Shown here: positions 12,401 through 27,400 of the stretch, one piece after another | Position numbering within the stretch: position 1 is the first letter of the stretch | Layout: each line of letters begins with the position of its first letter | NCBI GenBank assembly: GCA_936440205.1 | Contig: OW387145.1 | Coordinates: 28,461,075 to 28,525,074 of the forward strand | DNA length: 64,000 nucleotides | Direction of reading: 5' to 3' | From: Lepidonotus clava | Taxonomy: Eukaryota > Annelida > Polychaeta > Phyllodocida > Polynoidae | Made by a program: the position numbers and the translations under genes | The notes under the pieces: generated by a model | Told to the model about the DNA's origin: nothing | Databases searched by the model: none | The model's input: the letters and a program-made list of their open reading frames with translations, nothing else

Positions 12401-15400
12401 AAGAATTAACACGCGTATGACAATAGCTTGTTCTGAGACTCTTGGTACATGATTTGTCATCATAAGTACGAGCCTCATCATGTGACAGCTCAGCTGGTGA
12501 ATTCCTGAACACAGGTGTCGCCCGTGAGTCAGACGGGTGGGGTCGGGCGGGTGACCTCACCCCCGGACCGCCCCTGACCTACTTCTGATAACAACGCTAC
12601 CCACAGCTGATCACCCGCTGACGTCATCTAGAGGGTACCAACTTAATATATATGTCATAGATTACTAAGAGCCCTCCATCAATGACGTAATCATGCGTTT
12701 TTCTTCCAAAAATGAAGAGAATACTTTTCTTAGTACCACTGTTAGTACCCCAATTCATGCATACATAGTTAATGGAAGGCACTCTTTCTTGTTTGTAATT
12801 TTCGTGGTTTTTTTCCCATTAACATTTCAGAAACATGAAGAATTTGTAATTTTGTTTGACTCGGATAGATAGCATGCTGGATTTTTGTTTTTAAACAATA
12901 TTTTTTTTGTCTACTTGACATTTCGGTAATTTTCACGAACTTTTCTCCATGTTCAGTTTTTTTTTTTTTACCTGGTCCCTTCTCTGACGTTGCTTGAGTG
13001 AAGCCAGAGTTGGTGAACTTTTAAAACCAAGTAAAAAATCAGACTTTTGTAACTGGGTCACGTATAAAGGACGTCTTTGTCGGCGAGTTGACTTTTAATG
13101 AGACGAGAAAACTTCCCTCTTCCCCCTACCAAACTCAATAGAACATGGTCTGCCTATGCTTTCTTAATCCTAGCACTACCACTCGAAGACCGACTATCTT
13201 GACTTTTTAACCTGCCCCACGACCAGGGATGCATGCTCAAAAAGGGAGGCAACGTGTCTCGCCCACGTTATTTCTTGTTCAAATTGCGCAAATCTATTTC
13301 GTGGCAGAAAGCAGTTATTTCTCTAAGTTGTTTCATGTTGCTCTCGTCCACGTAGCGTGGAGTGTGTAACACTGGTGGCCAGGTAACCACTGCCGCCGGA
13401 GGGGAGGAGTGGGAGAGTGTGAGGGGGAGTCGGGGGGTGCGGCGGGCCGGGGTGACTGAGGGCAGAGGTGGGTTGGTTGTTGGGTGGCCGGGGGAGTGGG
13501 AACGAGAGGCGCTATTTATACCACCACGTGCACAGACCTGTGAGAGGCGTTGATCCCCAGCTCAAGGAATGGCCGTCCTTCACAACCCGCTACGCTGAGG
13601 GCCCTGTGGTGGGCATTAACGGGAGCAGGAATTAGGGCTTAGGCCACTCAGCCTTGTCAACCACAACCCTGCGCCGTTACCCAACACGCAGCCGTGTGAC
13701 AGCGGCTCGAAATAACCTCTAAACCCCCTGTTCTCACCGGCACAGTATTGCTTGCCAATGTCTACCATTTGGAAAGCAGAACTAATATCAACATTTGGTT
13801 TGGTTGTTTGCTAAGAAAATTGAAGTAGTGCATTAAGCAAGAAAAGGGATATACAACCTAAATTAGTTTTTTCAACTTATCTCTGGCCGTAGCGACGATT
13901 AATACCCCCCTTTTGGGGCCCTAATCAGGATCCTAAATCCGCCTAATAAAATCTCACTAACACTAGTCACAGATCAGAAGACCACATACAAGATTTTTGA
14001 AACGAAACAGCCTGTAATCTATTTGATCTTTGAATTTTTCAGATACGACAAAATATAAAAGGCCGGTTTGCTCATTAAGGAGTTGGATCCACCACAGAGG
14101 AGAGTGCCTTTGACGTCAGTTCTGAGAGCGGCATGTGATCAGACAGTTACTGGGAGTGGGTGGGGCGTGGTGGTGGGGTCTGGGCGGCGCGGGGGCCCGC
14201 TGATCAATACACTCACCGCTGTCAGGGCCGATCCTCACCACTACGCCTCACACTGCATTACAGACATAGTCCATTGGTATCACTTTCTACGTCTAACCGC
14301 CAGCTGATGCTGGGTGCGCCTATGAGGAATCAGGCGTCCTATCTTTTACCCTTTAGCTGTATAGACTAGCCTCAGACTACGCATTTCACCTGCTTTGAAA
14401 TGTCAACATATGGCCTAGTCGGTGAAGGGTATAGGTTAATCAAACAAACCACTACATTAGATTGTACAGAGAATAGGTATAATTTCAACGTAGCCAAACC
14501 GATTTAACTTCCATCTAATAAACATTGAGTTCAGATAAGAAATTACTTAGACTTAGAGCTGATGAAACATGACATTTATATCCGTAAGTTTTAAACTAAT
14601 GATCAGATAATTTTGAGTCAAGATCGGGAGTGGTTTCAACGGAAGAACTTTAAACTTCCCTGTACATTTCAGTGACGTTACTTAAACTGTCTAGTATAAC
14701 TAACAGTCTTTGCTGAAGCCGATTATTTTCCCTTCCATCTATGGATACCTTAACACGAGGTTCCAGAGAACCTCGTGTCCGTGGGTTTATCCACCTGTAC
14801 ACGCTATGCGGCCCATACAAAAGTGGGACTGTGCACGCTCTTGGCTCGTACGTAACCATCACAAGGAGACCCGAGGGAATCGTTTTCCATTCACATTTTT
14901 GACATAATACAAACTCGAAATATTTTTTTTAGTACAATCACAGTTAAGACGACATCCCAAATCTAGACCAAGCGTGTTCTATCGTTGAAAATGTTACCAC
15001 GGTCAGCTTTAATATTACATAAAATGACAGACACACCCGACCAGTTTCCGAATGCACCCAATGAATCGACTGTCTGGCAGTGACGATGTGCAGGAATGCA
15101 GTGCTGGCCGGGTTTGCTTGTATCCTCTTCACCACCCGCCCTCCCAGTCATTAGCATAGCTCGTTAAGGCCGAGGTTTGGTCGTCAAGAACAGTCAAACC
15201 TCGGTGATGACGCTTTAACAAGCACAGCTTTCTCTAACTACAAAACCCCGGGTTCCTTTGGCAAAAAGTCATATCGACTTGAAAGTACCGTGACTCGATC
15301 AACAAGGCCCCGCACTCCTTAGCATACTGGTTGGCTAGTGATTAATGCTGGAGAACTGACCGGTTGAGAGCAGGTTGCAGTGAGCCGGGACCATGTTACC

Positions 15401-18400
15401 CCGACCCTCTAACATCTACTAGTTGGTACTACAGAAATACCCCTCAGTGGACATGGACTGAGACGTGGGCCAAATCATCTACATGCATAATTGTATTATT
15501 GTGTCTTTGGTATCATCAACTAAGCTGCTAAGTCCTGCTTACAATAGAACTGCATGAATTTGTTATTTTCAAAAGCTGACTACCTTGCATACATGTATAT
15601 TGATTATTTAAATGAAAATTTTGTTGTGTTTTTTGTTGTTGATATAATCAAATAGTGTTAATTCTTGAATAAATTCGCCCCCCCCCCCCCCCCCCACCGC
15701 CCCAACACACGGCGGCTGCCAAGAGCACCGCCATTATAGAAGCAGGAGGTCGGAGCGAAGGGCCACTTAAAATGTTCAATGCTCTCCACAGCCTTTAATT
15801 GAGCAATCAACTTTCTAAATGACGTAAACCTAGACACAGGAGCGTGTGTTTTGGATCACAATGTTTCAGAGGATATTTTTACCTGTTTCTTTACGTCAAA
15901 TTTAAACTTTTTTTTGGATAATATTCACATTCTCTGCCAATCTAAACTAATCGCAACAGGTCTTACGACTTTAAGTAGCAAAAGCTGAGGTTGTATGATT
16001 AAAAACGGAGCTTAGTTATTAGACATGGTTTCCACTTTTAATGAGTCACAGTTTTTTCATTAGCATTCACCGCCTTAGTCTGATCCTTACCCCTACCATG
16101 ACGATAATCACAAAGAGCTGCCCTGAAGAAACTCATTAGAATTCAACCCACTCTGGGAGAAATCCCTCAACTCCATGGGGCTTTGGCCGGCTGAATTGTA
16201 TAAATATTTCAACCGCCGGGCGTCCTACAGAGGACATTCGTACACAATAACGCTCTCCGCTGTTGCTATGTAATATACTTATTGATTTTTCTCGTGTCGC
16301 TCGGTCCCTACAAGGCAGTGGATCACACTGTAGTAAAGGGGAATATCAATATGCGGGCAACAAGGCCTATCCCTTTTTATTCGCCCTCTACAATCTACCG
16401 GTCGATTCTAATTATACAACTACTTCTTGGTAAATACATATGCGAGTAGCCACACAGACTGCAGTTCAGTGGTTGGAAAAGTGCTAATATACATAATAAA
16501 ATGCGGAACTGGCTCTCTTGATACCAATGAACGACAACACCACTAAGATTATTGTTCAATAAACGGCATGCAAATAATCCTACTTGCCCCCGGAATCTCG
16601 ATAAGTAACCAGGATACGATTACTTTTGTATCCGGTTGAGAAGGGGAAAACTGGCTATAATGTAAAGATGTTAGTATTTAAAGTGATATTTCAATGCTCG
16701 AGGGAGAACAGAATATCAAATGGATCCTAAATTAAGTTGCACGTCTTAATTACGAAATTCTGACAATTCTGAAGCGCTACTTAAAATGGTCAACACATAC
16801 TAAAACTAAGTGCATACTATTTTTCAATGGAATACACATACACTGGGGCTACGACAATTCCAACGACGCAATAAACATAAAGCCCTCGTTCCACGTTACT
16901 CCCCACATCCCCTGCTGGGAGGCCCCAACCCGGTCCATACCCTGAGGCTGACCTGCCGCCAGTCAGCCGGCCGCCCATTCTATGTCAATAGCTTGGACCT
17001 TTTTGGGCTACCGGGAACAACCAAGTCACTCTTGCCGAGGGCAATATACTACACAAGAAGTCATCATTTTATTGCCGAGATCTATGAAATAACCAAACAA
17101 AGTTGCAATAATGTATTGGTCTGAATAGATAAAATTCTCATTAAACGTATGTGAATTTCGTTGTACCTCCTGTTGGGGTGGATGGCTTCAAGCTAATAAT
17201 ATCAAATATTCTAAAAAAAGACAAGATTTATTACTTCTAACAAAGCCAATACTTAAGTGAGTACTCCTGTGAGAAAGGTCCCTTTTTTCTCTTTTTAACT
17301 TTTTTTTTTTTGCACTTGAGTTAAACAGCATATCTATAATGTTTCCTTGCAAGACTCATTAAAAAGTTGGATAAAATCCGCCGGGGCTAGACAATAGTTT
17401 CCCTGAACGTCTCAGAAAACTAAAAAAAAAAAAAAAAAAAAGGAGCTGGGTAACTCTGGACTGTAACTGGGTAATCGTAAATGTGTATTATTCTATGTAA
17501 ATTTGGATGAGAGGCTGAATCCATAAACCATTGTAGGCAACAGTTCTATTGATTTTCTACATGAATAGATTTATCACTGGAGATATCTTAAAGATTCTGG
17601 TAAACCACCGGGGCAACTTAATCGTAATTAGTTGAGCCTTGAACTCCAAACACCCAAATCAAACACGCGAAAAATCGCATCTGTAACAATCCGATGACCA
17701 AGACGTTTTATAGCAACGGTAACTTGTCATTATTCACAGGTCGGTAACTTCATCTTTTAATCTGTAAGTAAGTAATAAGCCACTCACTTGGTCTGCCAGC
17801 ATGAGGACGGTCTTCATGGAGAAGCGACGTGAGCAGAAGTTGAAGAGGTCCTCCAAGGAGGGCCCCAGTAGGTCCATGACAAGGACATTGTACTCCTTCT
17901 CCTGGCCGTACCATCTACAAAGAATAACAGGGACCGAGCGGATTAGAATGATGTACACAACACTGATATTGTGGAAAGAAAGCAGCAAAACCATACGAAT
18001 ATGAACATACAGTGGTTAATGAAACATAAATTCAGCCCAAGAAAGATAAGTTTGTACATTTATCAACATCAAAATAAATGCAAATGCAACTAGGAATTTC
18101 AGACCGGCTTTTATTTGCTACACCTCCCCGCCCCTTCCCAAATCAAACCAAAGGTACGTTGGAACGCGCTGGTAGCGAAACGGGCGTGGGAGGGGTCTTT
18201 GCTAGGATCAACAAAACACGTTATCGCACTCAGATCTATGCTGAGGTGGCTCGGTATTCTGCTCTCCGTACCCTTAGGACGGTCCGCTAATACATTGTCT
18301 TAGCAATGCTGCATGGAGTACGCTTTTCAATAGATACTTTCCTCTAGGTTTCAGGTGGCCATAATTATTCAAGAGTAAACTGTCTGAGGCAATGTGGACA

Positions 18401-21400
18401 ATACACCTTGGTTGCTATGTTGGTTTATATTTCCTGCCACTCTTAGAATTATACTAGATCTACCATCTGATGTCATGTCTATGAACGTACAGAAATGGAC
18501 TTTTCCTTTACTTTTTCAATCATTCAAAGAACAGAAGGCCAGGTGTTTTAACTGCAGTAGAAGTTAACCATTACTAAACTATTAAACTACCGCGTCCTAA
18601 AACAAGACTTGGCGGGTCTGTGTGGTTTAATAGTAAATAACTAGCCTAATGGGTTAGTCATAGTGGATATCTGAATGGGCTTTCATTAGAGATTAAACCG
18701 CTCAATTTCGAGCTAGTTATATCATATCACATCTAAACAGTCTAATGCATATAAAAAAAACTTATACACGATTAGTCTCTCTACAACTGAGCTGTTTGTT
18801 TCTTATTCTTGCAAATCTGAGATTTGGGACGAGCCTGTGTTCAAGTATACCGATGCGCCGATGGTCAATTTACTAAGGACTGATAAGTAGACCACATACA
18901 TGACGGTACAGAACTTTACTCTGGGCTCTCATTGTTCACCTCCACCGGCTGTATTTACTGATGTCCTACTTAGTTTACAGCTGAGAGCTGTACAGTCTGT
19001 ACACACTTAGTTTCACATCAAAACGAATACCAAATATAGCACTCTTGACGATCCCGGACGGGGAAGTGGAAATTACTGGGGATATTAAACTTTTAATAAA
19101 AGATTCCACGTATCACTTTTATTAGTTAAATAATCACTGGATCATATCATGGGGTTTTACATTAATTCATTTATGGTACGTGTATTGGTAACTTTATCCA
19201 TCGTTAGATATAATTATTTGTCGAATTTGTACCTCTGTATAGATAATTTAATTCTTCAACTCACTCTAAATATCAATTTGTTCCCTCTCAATAATTCTAA
19301 TCTTCACAGCCGTCAAAATATTTCCGTTTATTCTTTCAATCAAGTTCTTCTACGCAACGATCTTTGGATTAATACGTAGTAATGTAGTCATAAACTTTAC
19401 ATTGAAACAGAATTCTATTATGAATCACTGAAGGATGCACCAGAAATTGAAACGAGGAAGTTAATCACGTCACACTGCGCTGTCTGTAGTAAACTTATCC
19501 CGATAATATACAGCACTGCTGCACAGGTGCAGACGGCAGTTGGTCTTCTGCCACCAGACTGGACCAGGATATGTCTCGCTATTTGCTGTAATCTATGACG
19601 TAGGCCCAGGGCCCGGCACCTCGTTCCCAGTAATTAACTTGTCATTCGAAGGCGCATCAAAACAAACTTCATAAAAGTGTCGGGAGTTGACCCCTGGAAA
19701 ATACGGCGATATTTCCATAGATTTTTTTTTAACAGCACCACTGTTTATTACCTCTTCCATCTTGCCTGGTTTTCCAGAGTCGTGACATTTTTTTTGTTAT
19801 ACTTTAGTAATAAAATCTAAATATATACTTAGTTGGTTAACTGAACAATAAATATAGTTCACGAGGATAGAAAACTTGTTGTGTTTGGTTGCTATTGCTT
19901 CGACTATATGACCCAATTCCTCGTGATAAACACCTCTATTGATCAAGCATAAGTAAACACATTTATATCATTGTGCCGTGGGTCGTCCTGATTGTAACTA
20001 CATTGGGTCTATAACAGTAGGTGTTTGAAATGACACTCCAAAATAGCACAGGCACAACAGAGCGACCGAAAGGTGCCGAGGCAGGGTTCTCAGAAACCTG
20101 TATATATAGCTCTGCACCGAACACTAGCCGGACCCCTGTGTGCCTTGTACACGGGGAGGTGGTGAAACCAAGAACAAACTCAACTGTTTAGAGGTCAAAC
20201 TACTCTCAACGACAACTAGAGATGTCGTCAGATCAGATTATACCTCTTAAGTCGAGGGGACTTCCCATATATATCATTATGACTAATCAGGCTGGATAAC
20301 TACGATCTAAACGTCTATCACTGCCTGAGTGAAAGCACAAATTTAGTTTCTCCCTCAATTTTTCCGTGTATTGGTGTGAAAACTAAATTGAGAAAATCAA
20401 ACGGTTTTCAAATGACTTTGGTCTGCAAGTTTATCTTAGACTTAGTGTCCCCTGTTATCCGGGGTTTTGACCTCCAGCTGCTGCGTTCACAGGTTCACCT
20501 GGCAGGGCCGACCCTCGATAGCCCATTATGATGGAGGCAGGCGCGTCAGTCGACCTACTGACCTCTCCGCTCGGAAACAACACATATAGACATGCTAAAC
20601 CGCACACTTAGCATGATTTAACCCCACATTGGTGTACGGTAGAGTATCAAGTATACCCACATTCCCGACTCCCCAGATTTGTGTTACGTACGAACATCTA
20701 TGCTCCGCCTTTTCCATTACTTCTAAGTTCATCTATGTTCCCGTCTTTCATTGCCCTCCCCCGACCCCTTTTTTCCATTTTGAATTTTAATTTCTATACA
20801 TCTTTTACGGTATTCTCAAGTGTAGTGTATTAACATCATGAGGTTGTAGTTTGTCCATTGGAATAATTACTACAACAATGCCAAATAGCTGTTATTTAAC
20901 AGACCGAATTATATCACTATACATCTACAACAAGGTGATGAATTTACAGCTTGTTTCTTATTCATTTTTTTATGCCAGCCTTGTTAAGGTGCCATGTAGT
21001 TTATGTGGGTGCAACACAGTATGGGGCGGGGTTAAGTTGGCTATGTATCAAAAAGTGCAGGGTCCACCCAGGTCGCTGCTACCACGTACTGCTCTGTGGG
21101 GGTTCTCCCAAGCCACGAGCAGCGCTAGAGGAAAGCCCTGCACCGTCTCGACGTCACTCGGTGCTACTAGTGTTTCACAACTGCGGCTGCGTAACAAAGG
21201 CAAGGACCAGCTGTTTCTGGCTATGTTGTTTGTGCTTATGTTGTTAACAGTGGCCCTGTATGTCACCCCAAAACAATCATGAAGCAACAAGCCTCCCCAC
21301 ATTTTTCTCACTTTTTCCTGAATATTGAATCTGATAATAACATGTAACAGTAAGTAAGGGATGGTATTTCGGATTTTTAAAACTTCTCAAATTCTGTAGA

Positions 21401-24400
21401 AAGAAACGGCAACATGCCGATATCTGGTTGACTTGACCTAGTAATCAATAACGAGTAGCATGCGTGATGCAGAAAACCGATTGTAAAATATAATGTATAT
21501 CTGTTGTACAGCTCCAAAGGTACATGTAATAAACCTTTAGCATGATAAACACAAAACTTCAATGAAATTGAAAACAAATCCAGTGAGAAGCAAGCAAACA
21601 TCAGATGAGAAATGGCACGTTTACCAAGGCCAATAATATCAAGACAATGTCTAAATTGCTGCAAAGATATAAATTCTTGCAGGTAGACGTGAACGCCATC
21701 TTTTACTTGTAATCTTGGGTTGATCAATACCTTTTCTGCATAATGGCTTGGTAAAATGTTACAAAAACGTCTTTCAACTTGACTATAACCATGACCGAGC
21801 TGAAATAGCCACCACACATATCTATACTGGTAGTTTATGAAGGTCAAAAAAGTGGCCGGACGGGTCATACATTCCCACTAAATCACACCACATCCCGAAA
21901 TGATGTCACCCAGTAGCTGCGACGGCCACCTTAGCCATAAATACCGCCAGCGGACGGAGACGGTCAATATTTGTACTGGTTCACAGAAAACGCCCTAGCG
22001 GCAGGCCCTTAGTGGAGTGATAAAACTCCACTGCCGACCGCTACATACAGCTATGTCTGTATGAAATATCCACATCTTTATATTTTAGATCCTTGTGTTT
22101 AACTAATATTACTTTGTTTTAAATTTAATTAATGTTTTTTCTGTCTCTAACATCAAACACATGAAGGAAGCAGCCTCTACCATCAATGCTTTCTTCTTCT
22201 TTTTTTTCCTTCCTTCCTTCCTTTTTTTTTTTTTTTTTTTTTGGTAAGCCTAGATCAGGATGCAATATAGGTAATATGTCGACAATCCCGTGAGGCTCCT
22301 CTCTTTAAGCATACAGATTTTCATTAATACTGTTAAAGTGTTATTATTTGTTCTTAAATATGGTGGAAAACTAGTGATCATTATTTTTTTATTTGCATAC
22401 ATATATATTTAATAATCTCAAAGTTGTTTGAAAATTAACTCCTTATAGATTGAAATGTTACAATTATTTGTTTATTTTTTATAGTTTTCCCAGGTGTTTT
22501 GTCGACAAAATAAGTCCAAATTAGCCTGCAGGTGCTTAAAATACTGTTATTTACAATTAGCTATCCGTGGTAGGGAGAATTGTGGTCTTCTCACTTCTGT
22601 CCCGAGAATTTTTTTCAATCCCTCGAAAACTACGCCTTTCCAATAACTCTCCTCCATTTGCATCCCTCATCTACCATTAAACAGAGTCACACCATGACGT
22701 CCCAACCTGCCGCAGCATGACACGATGCGCTCACAGAAGTACTAAACTTTAATATCCCCAACATGTGACTATATACCACCGGTGGGCTGACATATATTTA
22801 GTGTCACGTGCATCGAATTACTCCTGACTATCAGTGCCACCTAAGTCTAATCGCACGACGGCGATAATATCTTGAGCCTTAGCATTGTTTACTGCTAATG
22901 TGCTGTGGACAAAGTTTAATCAAAGTAGCGTCGGGAACAAACATATTTATCAGTATTTCGTCTACTGACAAAACATTTCTGATTTATCTTTCCAAACGAC
23001 TCTTGATATCCATAGTCTATCACAAGTGTAATGTAGTGTTGATAACACTAATTATCACGCTGCAAAACACGTGAGCTATTTGAGAAATACAGTTTAGATA
23101 TCGCAGTTTTAAATGTTTCTCAAACTATGTGGGCAATCTACGTCACTGCGACAGCATCAGCATGTGCATCTGCGTCAAATTATTCCCATGATTACCAACT
23201 TCAGAGTTCTCCTTTTGATAAGTCACGTCAATTAATCTAAGATCTAGGCAGGAGTCTAACACGACTCAGGATACATGCTTCTATCATATTCGGAACAGTG
23301 TCGTAGTCAAATGATATGCTCAGAACTGCGCTAGACCCACCGACCAATCAGGTTTTATGCACACACAGCGGTAACTGCTCAGTAAAGAGGCTCTTCCTAG
23401 AAGGGCCCCATTGGGTGATACTTCACCAGCTCGCCTGTTGTCACCATGGAAACCACAATGCGGCCGCCATGAGCCGGAGACAGGGCAGAGTCTGGATTGC
23501 TGACTGTATTGTCATAGCAACGCGCATAATAAATTATGAACATGCATGTTGCTATAAATAGAGGACCTATGCTACTGGTGCCGTTGCCGCTGTGGGTGTT
23601 ACACTTACAGAATAGGTGGAAACTGTCAGTGTCGGTATGACCAACAATGTAGTGCTTCCCTACGAGACTAGTAACAGAAATGCATATGCTTCAAGCATGA
23701 ACCAAACATTTACGCGTGTGGCATCAAGCGTTTCTTTTTATCTAACGTTTGGGAAGAATCCCCTTTTAACAACGAGATATGCGTCCTTTTCAATTATCTG
23801 AGAACCCTAAAAAAACACTTTCAAGTAAAAAAAATCCTGTCTAACCATAAATGATGTGTTTTCTTTTAAATACTTTAAAGTACAATTTTTGGAGTCGGTT
23901 CCAAATAGCTGTTTGGTTAATGATTCAATTGCTATACACTTATATATGGGCCATAAAAGTTACTGGAGCGATGTGTGACAAAAAAAATCTCCGTCACCTG
24001 TGAACCCTTGATTTTGTTATTATTGTTATCTATTAAGATCCCATTCAGGGCTTGACAAATCGGGTGTCCGGACGCCCGGGACAACCAGAAAAAGGTGCCG
24101 GGCAACCAGTTTTGAGGGACTAGTTGCCCGTCGGGCAACCAAGATCCTATCACCAAAATAAATCTAAATGAATTTAGAGCCTTTTCCCCCTAACCGTACA
24201 TGATATATACACACTTAAAACGATTACTGAATGCCATATGAGCCTACAGACGTGTATACGTCATTTTGAGATTCAGTGAACCATGTGGGTTCATTTTTAA
24301 AGAAAAAAAATTACAAAACAAAAAAATTCCCGATCTACATAACCTAGTTGTCTCACATGATGAAACCTGAATAGAATTATTCATTTATTTTTTGTGGGGG

Positions 24401-27400
24401 GATGGGGGCCTTATTCAGGTTATTATATTCCGGGCTACCACTTATTACTACCGGGCAACCATACAAGAGACCATGGTTGCCCGATAGACAACCAGGTGAA
24501 AAAACGATTTGTCAAGCCCTGCCATTCATGCATTTCCTATATTTTAATGAGGTCTACAGGGCTTATATGCGTAAATGTTCGTGCCTGCAGGTGTTACCAA
24601 CGAGGTTATGTGCGAGTCTTGGCACCTTAGTATAGCCTATAGGTAAATCTTAAGACGTTTGCTCAAATTTGTGACACTAATAAATTAGAGATATTTAGGA
24701 ATATTTTTCAACTTGGAAAAAAAAAAAAAAAAAAAAAAAAAAAAACACGAAATCACGCATTGCCGGTATTGAGACCAATTTAAAACTAACAAAACGAAAT
24801 CCGGCCTGGTGGTAACGTCCGCCCCGAACTTGGAACTTGAAACGGATTTGTTTTATGCATGGCCTTAACTAAATGTATCATGTCATGGTATTTGCTTCTT
24901 TTGTTTACCTCTGATTTACTATGTGGCTAAAGGGTTTTCCATGTAGAAGCGAATATCATCGATTCAAAATGTGGCTTTTATCATCTCATCGCCAGAAAAG
25001 GCCCCTTTACTTGGCTTAGAATCTCTTGCTAAAATGTAAACATTCAGTATTTTTGTTAATTTTTTTGTCAGACATTCTGCACGACTCTCCCGCCATAGCC
25101 AGCAACTGAGTGCGTAATGGCAGGTGAGATATGAAATATTGTGTGCACATCCGTGTGGAAATTGTCTTTTTGTGTCCTGACCCAGATCAGGCCTCTTACA
25201 TGAAAAGAGGGTGGTGCCCCACACGCACATCTTTGATGGTCGGCTATTCCAGGCACACATGTGGTGCCTGATTCCCTACATACACCCAGAATGTACACAG
25301 GGCGGGAGAGGTATCACATTACTAACATACACACCCCTGCATCCAGACTTTACCACGAGATGTTTACCGTATCATTAGATTTATTTCTATTAAAAAGGCA
25401 AATAGTATGGGAATTATTATTCTACAAAAATCAATAATCACACTTTTGGTATTCTCGAATAGCTTTGGCCAAAGCAGTATTCAACGAGTCCCATGATCAC
25501 GCCTTTTATTTTGTTCAAAGTTGAGCGCATTTTCCAAGGGCTTATCCCTGACACAATGGAGAAAGGAATAGCCCTGCATAATGGACTTTCAGTCAGAAAT
25601 AATATGGACAAGAAAATCAGGCATTCGTCATGCGCTTTTTAGGCAACTTCAATGCACGAGTTTGTTTGTTGAGGTAGTTTCACGTCCGGTCAACCACATA
25701 AGGTTCTTTCTAGACTGCACACTGTAAATTAGTGTAATGCTTTTTAGCTTATGGGTGATCATATCTATGATATGGTTTAGGAGAAACCCGCCACCGGGTA
25801 TGATACCCCACTTGTTGCAAAGAGTGGCAAGGGGTCTTTTATGCGAGACTTTGCTTTTACATTTGACCTTAGAATTATGAAGATCGTACATTCCACATGA
25901 AAATTATGCACATTTTGTATTTTATTTTGCTAAAAACAAAAAATTACACACTTACCGGCCTTAATTCTCCCTACCACGGCTAATTTACAGTATTTTAATG
26001 ACCTGCAGGCTAATTTTGACTAAAATTGTATGTGATCGTATATTAACACATTGTTATAAAAATATGATCATATGTAATGAACAATATGGTTTTGTTCCTG
26101 GTAGAAGTACACAGCAAGCTATTTTTTTTATGTACTTAAGTACTTTTACACTGCCCTAAATCATAACAAATTAGTTGGTGTATTATATTTAGATGTATCT
26201 AAAGCTTTTGACTGCATTTATCATGAGAAATTACTGACAAAATTCATTGAAATTGGTTTTCCTAAATTGTTGGTATCATGGTTTCGATCATATTTATGTA
26301 GAACTCAACAGGTCAACTTCAACAATAAGCTATCTAATGAACTAGTTGTTAAATCCGGCATACCACAGGGTAGTGTATTAGGGTCAATCACATTTATATT
26401 ATATATAAATGATGTATTGAATAAGATTGAAAACTGCAAAATTTCAATGTTCGCAGATGGTTGTGTATTATACTTTTATGGAAATTCTTGGGAAAATATA
26501 TGCGTATAGACATTGTGCAGATGACGTCACATCTCTCCCATTGGGCTGGCCGCCATGTTGGTGATCAATCTTTAGGCTACATTATTTACAAATGTTTAAC
26601 CTTGAAATTCAAATATCTATGTCACATATACTTTAGATATCATCCCTGGATCATAATCAAATATCACTCTTACTTAGAATTCATAATTTTTGAATTTTTG
26701 AATAGCCACGTGGTCAGGATCACCACGTGGTGATCACCAAAAAATGATCACGTGACCACGTCTGCACAAGGTCTATATTTGCAGCAGGATTTAGATAATT
26801 TTGTTGATTTGTGTTCTGGAAATAATCTTGTTTTAAAGATATCAAAATTGAAATGTATGACATTAGGTTCACCTACTAAATTAAAAAAGCAGGAAAATTT
26901 GACTTGTATTAGGTATGATAATAAAGAAAGTTCATTTGTAAACACGTACAAATATCTTAAAGTCACATTGGATTTGTGTTATTTAAATAATTTAATAGGT
27001 ATTGCGACAAATAAATTGTTTAGTTTACTAAAGTTAAGGCGATATATTACTACTGATGCATCTGTTAAGATATATACACAGACAATTTTGCCTTTTATTG
27101 ATTATGCTAGCTTTGTGCTTATTTCGTTGCCTGTAAAATATAGGCAGAAACTCCAGATTGTACAAAATGATTGTTTGCGAATTTATTGTAACATAAAGTG
27201 GGACGACTTTTTAAGAATTTTAGATTTACATTGTAGAGTTAAATTGTTAAGTTTAGAACAACGAAGACAAAAATAACTATTAAATTTGATGTTTATCCAT
27301 AGTAACTGTACAAATGTAATTTAATATAATATTAGACATACAAGAGGTCTGTTAAGCGTACTTTTAAAACTGAAAAATATAATGGTGGTAAATATGAAAC

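Noticed and set aside
20851-21311. Overlapping open frames of 87-143 codons near 21 kb
   Set aside because: Three overlapping frames on both strands, none with family resemblance or splice support.
21377-21868. 163-codon minus-strand open frame
   Set aside because: No recognisable domain, AT-rich codons as in the surrounding intron, no splice sites that would join it to the kinase.
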